A DNA stretch of 33,436 bases from an uncultured Chloroflexota bacterium (lineage in GTDB: Bacteria; Chloroflexota; Chloroflexia; Chloroflexales; Chloroflexaceae): assembly GCA_937120965.1 (NCBI GenBank), contig CAKZKA010000040.1, forward strand, positions 1-33,436, written 5' to 3'. Position numbers and translations under genes: made by a program. The notes beneath the pieces are model-generated. The model saw only the letters and a program-made list of their open reading frames with translations, searched no databases and was not told the origin of the DNA. Shown in pieces: positions 17,399 through 25,247 of this stretch; within the stretch, counting starts at the first letter, position 1; each line of letters starts with the position of its first letter.

Positions 17399-18229
17399 TT
17401 ACAGGCGCAACGCCAGAGCGATGCCGTCCTGCAACGTTGCCCGGGTCTCAATTGCTTCCAGATCGGCCCCCAGGCCCACCAGGCTCTGGGCAGCCTCGGC
17501 GCCGACGCCGGTCAGGATGACGCGCGCGCCGAGCAGGCGCACGGCGCGGGCCGCCTGGATGAGCATGTTCGCCACCGTGGTGTCAACGGCAGTAACCCCG
17601 GTAATGTCTATGATCACGATGCCGGCGTTTCGCGCGGTGACACCTTCGAGCAGGGTCTCCATGATCTGTTCTGCCCGGCGCGCATCAATCGCGCCTATCA
17701 GCGGCAGCGCCACGGCTTCATCGCTGATAGGCACCAGCGGTGTGCTCAGTTGGCGCAGGGCGCGTTCCTGGGCAGCGATGACCTCGGCCTGGATCTGGAG
17801 TCGCTCGGCTTCGAGCTGTTTGATGGTATTGATATTTTGCATCATGCCGATCATGCGCGCGGCCTTGCCATCGGGACCGGCTAGAAAGGCGCCACGGTCG
17901 AGGATCCAGACGTATGTTCCATCTTTGTGCCGGAAGCGGTACTCCACATCGTAGTGGCCTACCTGCGCTTCAGCCTCGCCGAGCAACTCCAGGGCCCTGG
18001 CGCGATCATCGGGGTGGATCGCTTCTTCCCACTGCGCGATTCCCCCGTTCAATTCGGCGATGCTCATCCCGCAGACCTGTTCGGTTTCACCGCTCCACCT
18101 GATTGCGCCACTGGCCACATCGTAGTCGTAAATCATCAACCTGAGCGCCTGCACCAGCAGGTTGTAGCGCTGGCGAAGATCGGCCAGTTCATCCGGCGGC
18201 CCCACCGAGCTATTGGCATTCGGCAGCAT
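17399..18229 (-). CDS. PAS-STAS regulatory protein (RsbR-like)
   Basis: A 276-residue soluble protein with a PAS/PAC sensor domain (about residues 25-140, with IHPDDRARAL and YRFRHKDGTYVWILDRG), a short linking helix, and a C-terminal STAS domain (about 163-275). The STAS part, LSTPLVPISDEAVALPLIGAIDARRAEQIM then IIDITGVTAVDTTVAN and LLGARVILTG, is the RsbR/stressosome type, in which threonines around LST and VDT can be phosphorylated by an RsbT-like kinase. No RsbS, RsbT or sigma factor gene is in the window. Start at 18229 has GGAGAGGAG upstream. It is divergent from the secreted glycosidase-like gene, so the two share a control region. Ligand of the PAS domain is unknown. Confidence 0.88.
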   Translation of the reverse strand: MLPNANSSVGPPDELADLRQRYNLLVQALRLMIYDYDVASGAIRWSGETEQVCGMSIAELNGGIAQWEEAIHPDDRARALELLGEAEAQVGHYDVEYRFRHKDGTYVWILDRGAFLAGPDGKAARMIGMMQNINTIKQLEAERLQIQAEVIAAQERALRQLSTPLVPISDEAVALPLIGAIDARRAEQIMETLLEGVTARNAGIVIIDITGVTAVDTTVANMLIQAARAVRLLGARVILTGVGAEAAQSLVGLGADLEAIETRATLQDGIALALRL

Positions 18230-18286
18230 ACCTTCTCCTCTCCGGTGCGATCGGAACCTACGGATTTTCGCCGCACGCTTCCATGG

Positions 18287-18292
18287 TATACT
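18287..18292 (+). promoter_or_regulatory. Candidate -10 box for the glycosidase-like gene
   Basis: TATACT lies about 52 bp upstream of the GTG start at 18344, in the 114-bp divergent control region shared with the PAS-STAS gene. No good -35 is seen, so an activator or another sigma factor may be needed. Confidence 0.4.
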
Positions 18293-18343
18293 CTGGCCGC
18301 ATCATCTACCACTGCTGCTGCCCGAACCTGGAAAGGAAGCCTT

Positions 18344-20296
18344 GTGCCACGCCCGCACCTGATCCTGCTGCCAGTGCTTCTGGTTGTGTTGGTGACTGTC
18401 GGATTCCCTCTCGCTCCTGTACGCGCCCAGCGTAGCGCCTCATTTGCCAGCGCCCGGCCTGTGGTCGAGCCTCTCGTGCCGGTAGTGGTCAACGTGAACA
18501 TCCAGGACTACAGCGGCCCGGCAACGCTTCTGGTCTTTGACGGGCGGGGTCGCTTTGCCGGCAGTTTTCCTCTTGCTCTGGCCGGCGGCTTCGGGGCTGT
18601 CGAGGTACTGCCTCGCGGCGCCCTCGGCGCCCACTGGGGCGCACTGTTCCTGCCCTCGGGCGCGCAGGTGGCCGCCGGGACGCTCTACCGCCTCGATGCG
18701 ACCACGACGGTCCGCACGGGTGTGCCGGCCTTTGATGGTCTCTACGACCGGGTGCGGAGCTTCATGGCCGCCAAGCGTCTGAGCTATCAGCTCGATGGCC
18801 GCAGGGTTACCGGCTATCGCTCGCCGGATAGCCCGCTGCTCTGGCTGCGCGACCACTACTATCAAAACCGCGCCTTCCGCTATTTTGAAACGGATCTGAC
18901 CAGCCTGATCGAGGCCAACGCCCGCGCCCAGGCCCCCGACGGCAGCCTGCCCGACTTTCTTGCTCGCCCGGAGTGGAACATTCCCGCCCTGCGCACACCG
19001 GTAGAAGCTGACGTGGAGTACCTCTACGTCCAGTTGATCTACGAAACCTGGAAGACCACCGGTGACGCCGCCTGGATGCGCAGCGTGCTGCCCGCCGCGC
19101 AGAAGGCCATTCATTACACCCTCACCTCGCCGCTGCGCTGGGAACCAACTCTCGGCCTGGTCAAGCGTCCGTTTACTATCGATACGTGGGATTTCGAGTA
19201 CGGGCCTACGACCCGCGACCCGAGCACCGGTCAGCCAGCGCCGCGCCACTGGATCGACGACCAGACCCACTGGGGCATTTTCCACGGTGACAATACCGGC
19301 CTGGCAGAGGCTCTGCGCTCGCTGGCCGCGATGGAGGAGCAGGCGGGCCAGCGCGATCTGGCGGCCCAGCGACGGGCGCTCGCCGACGATATTATGGTGC
19401 GGCTCAACCGGTTGAGCTGGAACAGCTCGTTCTACACCCATCACGTCAAACTCGCACCCTTCGATGTGCCCGGTGTGGACGAAGCGCGGCAGCTCAGTCT
19501 CTCCAATGCCATTGCCCTCAACCGCGGCGTGCTAACGGTGGAGCAGGGGCGCGCTATACTGGCCGAGTACCAGCGGCGCTTGAACCACCCCGAGCGCACT
19601 GCCTTCGCCGAGTGGTACAGCATTGACCCGCCCTTTCCCGCCGGGGCCTTTGGCCTCGCCGGGCGTCTGGGTGAGCGCCCCGGCGAGTACGTCAATGGCG
19701 GGGTGATGCCCCTCGTCGGCGGCGAGCTGGCCCGCGGCGCCTTTCGCTTCGGCTACGAGTCCTACGGCTTCGATATTCTCTACCGCTACCACGAGTTGAT
19801 CACCCGCACTGGTTCGACCTACCTGTGGTACTACCCCACCGGCGGGGTCGCCCCGGCCAATGAGTTCCTGCCCACCGACGGCTGGGGTTCCAGCGCCATG
19901 CTCGGCGCGTTGCTGGAGGGCGCGGCAGGGCTGAACGACGACGGGATCGCCTACAGCGCCGCCGCTATCAGTCCGCGCTGGCTGGCGGCCCCACGCGATG
20001 CGATCAGCACGGCCTATGCCTCGGCGCGCTACGCCGCGTCCGATGGATATGCCGCCTACCGCTGGGCCTATGAGCCGGCCACCGGCGCCGCTGAGGCGCG
20101 GATCACCCTGGAGGCCACCGGCTCCGGCGAGACACTGCGGGTACGGGTGCTGCTCCCGCCCCTGGCGCGCGAGGTGCGCGCTGTGAGCCTCAACGGCCAG
20201 GCCGTGCCTCTGCGCCTGGAGAGCGTCGGCCCCAGCCGCTACGTTACCGTCGAGGCCCCCGGCCCGATAGCGCAAGTGCAGGTCATCTTTCGTTAG
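18344..20296 (+). CDS. Secreted six-hairpin glycosidase-like protein
   Basis: A 650-residue exported protein. It begins with a signal peptide (about residues 1-28, hydrophobic LILLPVLLVVLVTVGF, cleavage expected after VRA). A beta-rich domain follows to about residue 150, then an (alpha/alpha)6-barrel type region (about 165-530) with LLWLRDHYYQNRAF, DGSLPDF, YETWKTTGDAAW and HGDNTGLAEALRSLA, typical of inverting or retaining six-hairpin glycosidases, and a C-terminal beta domain. The GTG start at 18344 is chosen because AAGGAAG precedes it and the signal peptide then lies at the N-terminus; no in-frame ATG fits. Substrate and exact GH family are not assigned. Catalytic acids cannot be named with confidence. 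Confidence 0.75.
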   Translation: MPRPHLILLPVLLVVLVTVGFPLAPVRAQRSASFASARPVVEPLVPVVVNVNIQDYSGPATLLVFDGRGRFAGSFPLALAGGFGAVEVLPRGALGAHWGALFLPSGAQVAAGTLYRLDATTTVRTGVPAFDGLYDRVRSFMAAKRLSYQLDGRRVTGYRSPDSPLLWLRDHYYQNRAFRYFETDLTSLIEANARAQAPDGSLPDFLARPEWNIPALRTPVEADVEYLYVQLIYETWKTTGDAAWMRSVLPAAQKAIHYTLTSPLRWEPTLGLVKRPFTIDTWDFEYGPTTRDPSTGQPAPRHWIDDQTHWGIFHGDNTGLAEALRSLAAMEEQAGQRDLAAQRRALADDIMVRLNRLSWNSSFYTHHVKLAPFDVPGVDEARQLSLSNAIALNRGVLTVEQGRAILAEYQRRLNHPERTAFAEWYSIDPPFPAGAFGLAGRLGERPGEYVNGGVMPLVGGELARGAFRFGYESYGFDILYRYHELITRTGSTYLWYYPTGGVAPANEFLPTDGWGSSAMLGALLEGAAGLNDDGIAYSAAAISPRWLAAPRDAISTAYASARYAASDGYAAYRWAYEPATGAAEARITLEATGSGETLRVRVLLPPLAREVRAVSLNGQAVPLRLESVGPSRYVTVEAPGPIAQVQVIFR

Positions 20297-20520
20297 GCAT
20301 CCATGCGGCTGCGCCGAACAATGACGAGATGAAAACGGGTTTTTCCTGGCAGGGCGTAGGCGCGGCGGCGCCGCGCCTCTACGCCCAAACCCTCCCCTCA
20401 GGGAGGGGGATGGGGAAACCCGGTTTCCCCATGTCCCAACCGCTGTTGGGAGCGACTGGCACCCCCCACAGGCAGGGCGATGGGGAAACCCGGTTTCCCC
20501 GTATTTTCACCTCAGGTATG
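20297..20520. repeat. Mosaic palindromic repeat downstream of the glycosidase-like gene
   Basis: TGCGGCTGCGCCGAA (about 20304-20318), the shorter palindrome GTAGGCGCGGCG.../...CGCGCCTCTAC (20356-20382), two copies of GGGGAAACCCGGTTTCCCC (20412-20430 and 20482-20500), and the end motif TATTTTCACCTCAG (about 20502-20515). Confidence 0.85.
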
Positions 20521-20559
20521 ATGCAGACCCGCTTGAGAATCTGACCTTCAGCTCCACAC

Positions 20560-20605
20560 CTCTACAGCTCTACAAACCAGTTGGGTGAAGTGTAGAGCTG
20601 TAGAG
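20560..20605. repeat. Perfect 15-bp inverted repeat between convergent genes
   Basis: Arms CTCTACAGCTCTACA (20560-20574) and TGTAGAGCTGTAGAG (20591-20605) pair without mismatch around a 16-nt loop. It lies between the stop codons of the glycosidase-like gene (plus) and trpB2 (minus). No U-tract follows on either strand, so an intrinsic terminator is not proven. The TAGAG...CTCTA phrase resembles the ends of the 31769-31797 palindrome. A solo AAATGGTAT (20651-20659), like the end of the MITE-like element, overlaps the first base of the trpB2 stop codon region. Confidence 0.75.
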
Positions 20606-20658
20606 ATGCGGAGCGACGGTAAAGCTGAAACGCCCGCTAGTGGGCGGCTGAAATGGTA

Positions 20659-22017
20659 TTACCCCACACTCGGCAACCCCGCCAGGGCCATCGCGACCTC
20701 GGCATCAGAATACTCGAAGTCGTGGAGCTTGCCGGCCTGGTAGTCCATGTACGCCTGCATATCGAAGTGGCCGTGACCACAGAGATTGAAGAGGATGGTG
20801 CGGCTGACCCCCTCTTCCTTGCAGCGCAGGGCCTCGTGGATCACCCCGGCAATGGCGTGATTGGCCTCAGGCGCCGGCAGGATGCCCTCGGTACGCGCGA
20901 ATTGAATACCGGCGGCAAAGGTTTCGAGCTGTTGAACGGCAACAGGCTCGATGTGTCCCAACTGCACCAGATGGCTCACCAGCGGGGCCATGCCGTGGTA
21001 GCGCAGACCACCGGCGTGGAAGCCCGAGGGCACGAAGGTGCTGCCCAGGGTGTGCATCTTCACCAGCGGTGTCAGGTGGGCTGTATCGCCGAAATCGTAG
21101 GCGTATTTGCCCTTGGTCATAGACGGGCAGGCTGCCGGTTCGACGGCCACTGCCCGCACGGCCCGCTCGCCGCGGAGCGCGGCTCCGATGAAGGGGAAGG
21201 CGATCCCGGCGAAGTTGCTGCCACCGCCGGTACAGCCGATCACCACATCGGGGTAATCCCCGGCCATTTCGAGCTGCGCCAGGGCCTCCTGGCCGATGAC
21301 CGTCTGGTGGAGCAACACGTGGTTGAGCACGCTGCCCAGGGCATACTTTGTATCCTCGCGCTGGGCCGCCACTTCCACCGCCTCGCTGATGGCGATGCCC
21401 AGGCTCCCGGTGCTGTCGGGATGTTCGGCGAGAATGGCCCGGCCTGCAGCCGTTTCCTCGCTGGGACTGGCGACCACGGTCGCGCCATAGGCCTCCATCA
21501 GCGCGCGGCGGTACGGCTTCTGGTCGTAGCTGACCCGCACCATGTAGACCTTGATCTCCAGCCCGAACAGCGCCCCGGCAAAAGCCAGCGACGAGCCCCA
21601 CTGGCCCGCGCCAGTCTCGGTGACGATGCGTTTGACGCCCTCCTGCTTGTTGTAGTAAGCCTGGGCGACGGCCGTATTGGGTTTGTGGCTGCCCGCCGGG
21701 CTGACGCCCTCGTACTTGTAGTAGATCTTCGCTGGCGTATCGAGGAGCCGTTCCAGGCGCCGCGCGCGAAAGAGCGGGGTCGGGCGCCACTGCCGATAGA
21801 TCGCCTGCACCTCCTCGGGGATCGCCACCGCCCGTTCGGTGCTGACTTCCTGCATAATCAGGGCCATCGGGAAGAGAGGCGCCAGGTCGGCGGGCCCAAT
21901 CGGCTGTCCCGTACCGGGATGCAGCACCGGGGGAGGTGGCACGGGCAGATCCGCGGCGATGTTGTACCAGGTGGTGGGCATCTGCTCTTCATTGAGTAGG
22001 TACTTGACGGTGTCCAT
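20659..22017 (-). CDS. trpB: Tryptophan synthase beta chain, TrpB2 type
   Basis: A 452-residue PLP enzyme condensing indole (or indole plus serine released by TrpA) to tryptophan. It is of the TrpB2 branch: long N-terminal extension (residues 1-75), [12 protein letters not shown] at 78-89, and the Schiff-base segment [14 protein letters not shown] with Lys112, where TrpB1 proteins have a different spacer. The phosphate-binding loop is seen in [14 protein letters not shown] at 22017 is preferred because AAGGAG sits about 10 bp upstream; an ATG at 22026 is too close to it. No trpA is adjacent, as is common for TrpB2. A Trp-specific T-box leader lies upstream on the same strand, with about 300 bp of repeat sequence between. 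Confidence 0.94.
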   Translation of the reverse strand: MDTVKYLLNEEQMPTTWYNIAADLPVPPPPVLHPGTGQPIGPADLAPLFPMALIMQEVSTERAVAIPEEVQAIYRQWRPTPLFRARRLERLLDTPAKIYYKYEGVSPAGSHKPNTAVAQAYYNKQEGVKRIVTETGAGQWGSSLAFAGALFGLEIKVYMVRVSYDQKPYRRALMEAYGATVVASPSEETAAGRAILAEHPDSTGSLGIAISEAVEVAAQREDTKYALGSVLNHVLLHQTVIGQEALAQLEMAGDYPDVVIGCTGGGSNFAGIAFPFIGAALRGERAVRAVAVEPAACPSMTKGKYAYDFGDTAHLTPLVKMHTLGSTFVPSGFHAGGLRYHGMAPLVSHLVQLGHIEPVAVQQLETFAAGIQFARTEGILPAPEANHAIAGVIHEALRCKEEGVSRTILFNLCGHGHFDMQAYMDYQAGKLHDFEYSDAEVAMALAGLPSVG

Positions 22018-22027
22018 CGCTGGCATA

Positions 22028-22250
22028 CTCCTTCTGTCTGAGGTGAACATAGCCCGCGCGCGGGAGGGTTTGGGAGGGCTGCGCTCTCCCAACAAAAACC
22101 CTTTTTCATCTTGTCGTTGTGCGGCGCAGCCGCATGGATGACTGATGTGAACATATGGGGAAACCGGGTTTCCCCACCTGTGGTGAGCTTGTCGAACCGC
22201 GCCCCTGCCCGTGGGGGCGGCAAGCCCGCTTGAGAGCAGGGAGACCGCGG
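22028..22250. repeat. Mosaic palindromic repeats between the T-box and trpB
   Basis: Contains the end motif CTGAGGTGAACATAGCC (about 22039-22055), GGGAGGGC-TGC-GCTCTCCC (about 22073-22091), TGTGCGGCGCAGCCGCA (about 22119-22135), CTGATGTGAACATA (about 22142-22155), GGGGAAACCGGGTTTCCCC (22157-22175), and GGTGAGCTTGTCGAACCGC (about 22182-22200). The block separates a leader RNA from the gene it should control and would be transcribed as part of the 5' UTR. Confidence 0.85.
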
Positions 22251-22320
22251 GCTCTCCAGGCTCGTGCCCGCAGAGCGAGGTTGGATGGGCGCAGCCAGGG
22301 GGCATCACCCGTATTCCAAC

Positions 22321-22658
22321 AAAAACGCCCCTCGGACCCACTGCGGGTCGAGAGGCGATCAAAGATCGCGGTGCCACTCTCTCATTCGCGGGCGCTCACG
22401 CGCCACGCGCTCTGCGGGTACTGTCGCCGTGGCCGGCAGGCCCCGGGCGTTCCATACCCCTCGCCCTGATAACGGTGGCGTCTCCGGCGGCTCCTACTCT
22501 GACGTTAGCTTCCATTGCGGAACCTGACGTCGTTTCGCTCCGCAGCTCCCGGGTCCATTCCACAGCGCCGTACGCTCCGGCCTCACACCACCCGCCGGCT
22601 CGCTGGGCCGCCGTGCGCCGTGTACTCTTCCCGATCATTGCTGTTGGTATCTTTTGTC
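22321..22658 (-). promoter_or_regulatory. T-box leader, tryptophan-specific
   Basis: A leader RNA that senses uncharged tRNA-Trp. On the minus strand the T-box core AGTGGCACCGCG lies at 22378-22367. Before it come Stem I features: AGCGAGCCGGCGGGTGGTG, then the specifier region GAATGGACC, in which TGG (22557-22555) is the tryptophan codon. After the core is a GC-rich terminator hairpin (about 22357-22326, arms CGACCC and GGGTCC with CCTC/GAGGGG below) followed by TTTTT (22325-22321). The antiterminator alternative pairs the T-box core with upstream sequence. Uncharged tRNA-Trp would promote read-through into trpB2, about 300 bp downstream. All core parts are present, so it looks functional. 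Confidence 0.92.
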
Positions 22659-22664
22659 GCCGGG

Positions 22665-22694
22665 AGTATAGCACGGTCGGGGTGCGGGTGTCAA
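22665..22694 (-). promoter_or_regulatory. Sigma70-type promoter of the T-box/trpB transcript
   Basis: On the minus strand: -35 TTGACA (22694-22689), an 18-bp spacer, and -10 TATACT (22670-22665). The -35 is perfect and the -10 has one mismatch. The predicted transcription start is about 22658, just before Stem I of the T-box. Confidence 0.8.
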
Positions 22695-22768
22695 ACGCGG
22701 TGAGGCAGCGGGGCGAGACGGGTCGCTCCCGCCGCCCATCGGCCGGCACCGTACCGCGGGGCGGGGTA

Positions 22769-22823
22769 GAGACGGCCCGGCGGGCCGTCTCCCCACCGGG
22801 CCGTCTCCCCACCGGGCCGTCTC
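22769..22823. repeat. Inverted repeat with three tandem right arms downstream of ribY
   Basis: GAGACGGCCCG (22769-22779) pairs perfectly with CGGGCCGTCTC, which occurs three times at a 16-bp period (22781-22791, 22797-22807, 22813-22823) separated by CCCAC. It lies about 90 bp past the ribY stop codon and upstream of the T-box promoter. It may end the ribXY transcript, although no U-tract follows. Confidence 0.7.
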
Positions 22824-22913
22824 TTCATTGTGGATAACCCGTGGATTATGTGTATAACCGCATGTTTGTTCGGGATGGTTTGACAGGGGTGCGTGGCGCA
22901 GCGGGGCGCGTGC

Positions 22914-23945
22914 TTACCGAATAAACTCATTCGTAAACGCATCGCTGACTTCCACCGGAGAGGCCAGCAACCCCGCATCGCGCATAAACTGCTCCGTCGC
23001 TTTCCACAGGGCCACGTCGGTGTAGCCAAGCCCCTCGACATTGGTCTTCTCACTGTACCAGTAGGGCAGACTCTCCAGGAGCACCTGCCGCTGCAGCTCC
23101 ACATCGCCCAGATTGGCCTCTGGAATGAAGCCCAGGCTAACCTCGAAGGCTTCATCGGGGTTGTCCAGGGTGGCGCGCAACCCCTTCAGCGATGCGGTGA
23201 CGAAGCCCCGCACCACTTCCGGCTCTGCGGCGATGAGCCGCTCGCTCACGACGATCCCGTTCGCCGCCAGGTTGTACACGTCGGCGACGCGCAGCACATC
23301 CACCTCGACGCCCTGCTGGCGTAGGAGCACCGGCTCATTCATCGCGTAGCCAATCGCCACCGGCACTTTGTCCTCCAACACCGCCTGAGCCTGGGTAAAG
23401 CCTATCTCCTGCACGGTGAAGGCGTCCTCAGCAAGCTGGTTGGCGTAACGCATGGCCAGCAAGCCGTAGAAGCTCTCGCCGAAGTTGCCGGGAATGCCGA
23501 CGGTTTTACCCTTCAGGTCCTCGGCACTCTTCAGCCCGGTGCTTGACCTGGCGAAGAATACGATCGGGAACTGCTGGTAGAGGGTCATGACCGTTTTGAC
23601 CGGCAGACCTTGCTGGCGAGCCAGGAGCGTGGACGTGCCCGATGCGGTAGCAAAGGTGACGCCGCTCTCGGGCCAGGCCGCCACCCGCTGGACGACGTCG
23701 GTCTCGAAGTTGTAGTCAAAGGTGACCTCAAGCCCGGCCTCGGCGTAGTAGCCCTTCGCCGCGGCCATATAGTAGGGTGCGAACTGCACATTCGGAATGT
23801 ACGACATTGCCAGGGTCACCTGGCGCAGCGCGGGGGCGGTGGTGGCTGCCGCCGGTTCGGTCGGCGTAGCCACAGGCGCCGCCGGCTGCCCACAGGCGAC
23901 GAGAAGCACGGCCAGGATGGTCGTCAGGCAGAGATGTCTGAACAT
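22914..23945 (-). CDS. ribY: Riboflavin ABC transporter substrate-binding lipoprotein (RibY-type)
   Basis: A 343-residue NMT1/THI5-like substrate-binding protein. The N-terminus is a lipoprotein signal with lipobox LVAC (Cys18) followed by a Pro/Ala/Thr-rich tether, so it is anchored outside the membrane. The mature part starts VTLAMSYIPNVQFAPYYMA and carries the GYYAEAGLEV and LKGKTVGIPG segments typical of the family, which also binds pyrimidine thiamine precursors. Riboflavin is assigned because the operon is headed by an FMN riboswitch and the partner permease is RibX-like; this is inference from the known RibXY regulon. The start has GAGGAAA upstream. It is the second gene after ribX, with a 169-bp gap containing a repeat fragment. 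Confidence 0.85.
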   Translation of the reverse strand: MFRHLCLTTILAVLLVACGQPAAPVATPTEPAAATTAPALRQVTLAMSYIPNVQFAPYYMAAAKGYYAEAGLEVTFDYNFETDVVQRVAAWPESGVTFATASGTSTLLARQQGLPVKTVMTLYQQFPIVFFARSSTGLKSAEDLKGKTVGIPGNFGESFYGLLAMRYANQLAEDAFTVQEIGFTQAQAVLEDKVPVAIGYAMNEPVLLRQQGVEVDVLRVADVYNLAANGIVVSERLIAAEPEVVRGFVTASLKGLRATLDNPDEAFEVSLGFIPEANLGDVELQRQVLLESLPYWYSEKTNVEGLGYTDVALWKATEQFMRDAGLLASPVEVSDAFTNEFIR

Positions 23946-24019
23946 GTGATTTCCTCATCGTATCTAGTTCAGAAGCGCTAGACTTCAGGTTACCAACTGG
24001 CGCCGACCCGCCTGTTCCC

Positions 24020-24085
24020 TGACCCTTCGCACCAGCGGGGTGTTTCCTGGGAGGGCTTTGCCCTGCCAAACCCGCTCTACACACA
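24020..24085. repeat. Single repeat module between ribX and ribY
   Basis: GGGAGGGC-TTT-GCCCTGCC near 24050-24068, preceded by GGGGTGTTTCCTG, is the same module found near 10383 and 14250 but with a mismatch in one arm. It lies inside the ribX-ribY operon. Confidence 0.7.
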
Positions 24086-24114
24086 CCTCCTCACCTGCAC
24101 ACTCGCACCTCCCC

Positions 24115-24936
24115 TCACCCCAGCTCCCAGCGCACCAGCGCCCGCTCCAGGAGCGATGCGGTCAGGTAGAGGCACAGGGTAATCGCTGCAAGGGTGATCA
24201 GGGCCACGAAGATCAGTGGAGTGTCGAAGAGGCCGCGGGCGATGTTGATCAGCGCGCCCAGGCCCTCACGGCCGGCCACGAACTCACCGACGACCGCGCC
24301 GGTAGTGGCCAGGGCCAGCCCGGTGCGGATGCCGCCGAAGAGCACCGGCAGGCTCAGGGGCGCCTCGACGTGGCGTAGCATCTGCCAGCGGCTGGCCCCG
24401 CTGATCAGGGCCATTTCGCGCAACTCGCGCGGAATGGAGCGCAGGGCCACCACGGTGCTGATCAGCACCGGCAGGAAGGTGATCAGCGCGGCGATCAGCA
24501 ACTTGCCGGTCAGGCCCGGGCCGAACCAGAGGATGATCAGGGGCGCGACGGCCACCACTGGAATGGCCTGGCTGGCCGCCAGCACGGGGGCCGTGGCCCG
24601 CTCCAGCCAGGGCAGGTGCGCCAGGATGTACCCCAGGCTCAGCCCGACAAGCAGGGCGAGGCCGAACCCGCCCAGGGCTACCAGCAGCGTTGCTGCCGTG
24701 TGCTTCCAGAGCAGGCCGCTCTGCGCCGCTACCACGAAGCGCTCGGCGACCAGGGCCGGGCCGGGCAGGATGAAGGGGCGGTAGCCCCCCACGCTGACCA
24801 GCGCCTGCCAGAGTACCAGCAGGCCCATGATCGCCGTGGGCAACCCGGCCCACTGCAAGGCCTCCAGGCCGATCCACGGCGCGCGCGCCACCCGCGGCGC
24901 CCTGATCTCCTGCTGCATCGGTAACGTCTGCTGCAT
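24115..24936 (-). CDS. ribX: Riboflavin ABC transporter permease (RibX-type)
   Basis: A 273-residue binding-protein-dependent transport permease (BPD_transp_1 fold) with about six membrane helices. The cytoplasmic coupling (EAA) loop is seen as SGASRWQMLRHVEAPLSLP followed by GIRTGLALATTGAVVGEF. It would move riboflavin delivered by RibY across the membrane; an ATPase subunit is needed but none of the right type is adjacent. The start at 24936 is preferred because GGGAGGG precedes it, directly after the riboswitch terminator U-tract; a second ATG at 24918 lacks a site. The gene is the first after the FMN riboswitch, which is the main evidence for the substrate. Confidence 0.87.
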   Translation of the reverse strand: MQQTLPMQQEIRAPRVARAPWIGLEALQWAGLPTAIMGLLVLWQALVSVGGYRPFILPGPALVAERFVVAAQSGLLWKHTAATLLVALGGFGLALLVGLSLGYILAHLPWLERATAPVLAASQAIPVVAVAPLIILWFGPGLTGKLLIAALITFLPVLISTVVALRSIPRELREMALISGASRWQMLRHVEAPLSLPVLFGGIRTGLALATTGAVVGEFVAGREGLGALINIARGLFDTPLIFVALITLAAITLCLYLTASLLERALVRWELG

Positions 24937-24951
24937 GCCCACCCTCCCAAC

Positions 24952-24984
24952 AAAAAGCCCCGCTGTGCATGAGCACATCGGGGC
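24952..24984 (-). terminator. FMN-riboswitch expression-platform terminator
   Basis: On the minus strand: GCCCCG-A-TGTG, loop CTCATG, CACA-G-CGGGGC (24984-24957), then TTTTT (24956-24952). It lies about 100 nt after the aptamer and 16 bp before the ribX start codon. This fits a switch in which FMN binding favours termination. Confidence 0.88.
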
Positions 24985-25086
24985 AGAACTAACCAGACAG
25001 CGCATAGCGGCATGGGATGCCGTATGCACCGGATCACAGCGCACGCGAAGGAGCACTCGCTCTATCGCGCGCCACTGCGTCGTCTG

Positions 25087-25205
25087 GATCTTCTTTACAT
25101 CCGGACTGTAACCGTCGGCCCCGGAGTCGCACCGGATCCTGCGTGCCTCGCAACACGCTCGTGGGCTATACCACCGATCGGGAATTTCACCCTGCCCCGA
25201 AGATC
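25087..25205 (-). promoter_or_regulatory. FMN riboswitch aptamer (RFN element)
   Basis: On the minus strand the closing P1 stem GATCTTC (25205-25199) pairs with GAAGATC (25093-25087). Between them are the highly conserved RFN blocks GGGGCAGGGTGAAATTCCCG, GGTGGT, AGCCCACGAGC, GATCCGGTGCGACTCCGG, GGCCGACGGT and AGTCCGGATG. Order, spacing and sequence match the family consensus. It governs the ribX-ribY transcript, repressing it when FMN is plentiful. Confidence 0.96.
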
Positions 25206-25218
25206 GTTTGTTAGTGAT

Positions 25219-25247
25219 ACCTTACCGCAGCCACGGCGGACTGTCAA
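25219..25247 (-). promoter_or_regulatory. Promoter of the FMN riboswitch / ribXY transcript
   Basis: On the minus strand: perfect -35 TTGACA (25247-25242), a 17-bp spacer, and -10 TAAGGT (25224-25219, a weak match). The predicted start of transcription is about 25211, a few bases before the aptamer P1 stem. Confidence 0.65.

Noticed and set aside
22914-23945. Annotation of the lipoprotein as a nitrate/sulfonate or thiamine-precursor binding protein
   Set aside because: The fold family is shared, but the FMN riboswitch at the head of the operon favours riboflavin.
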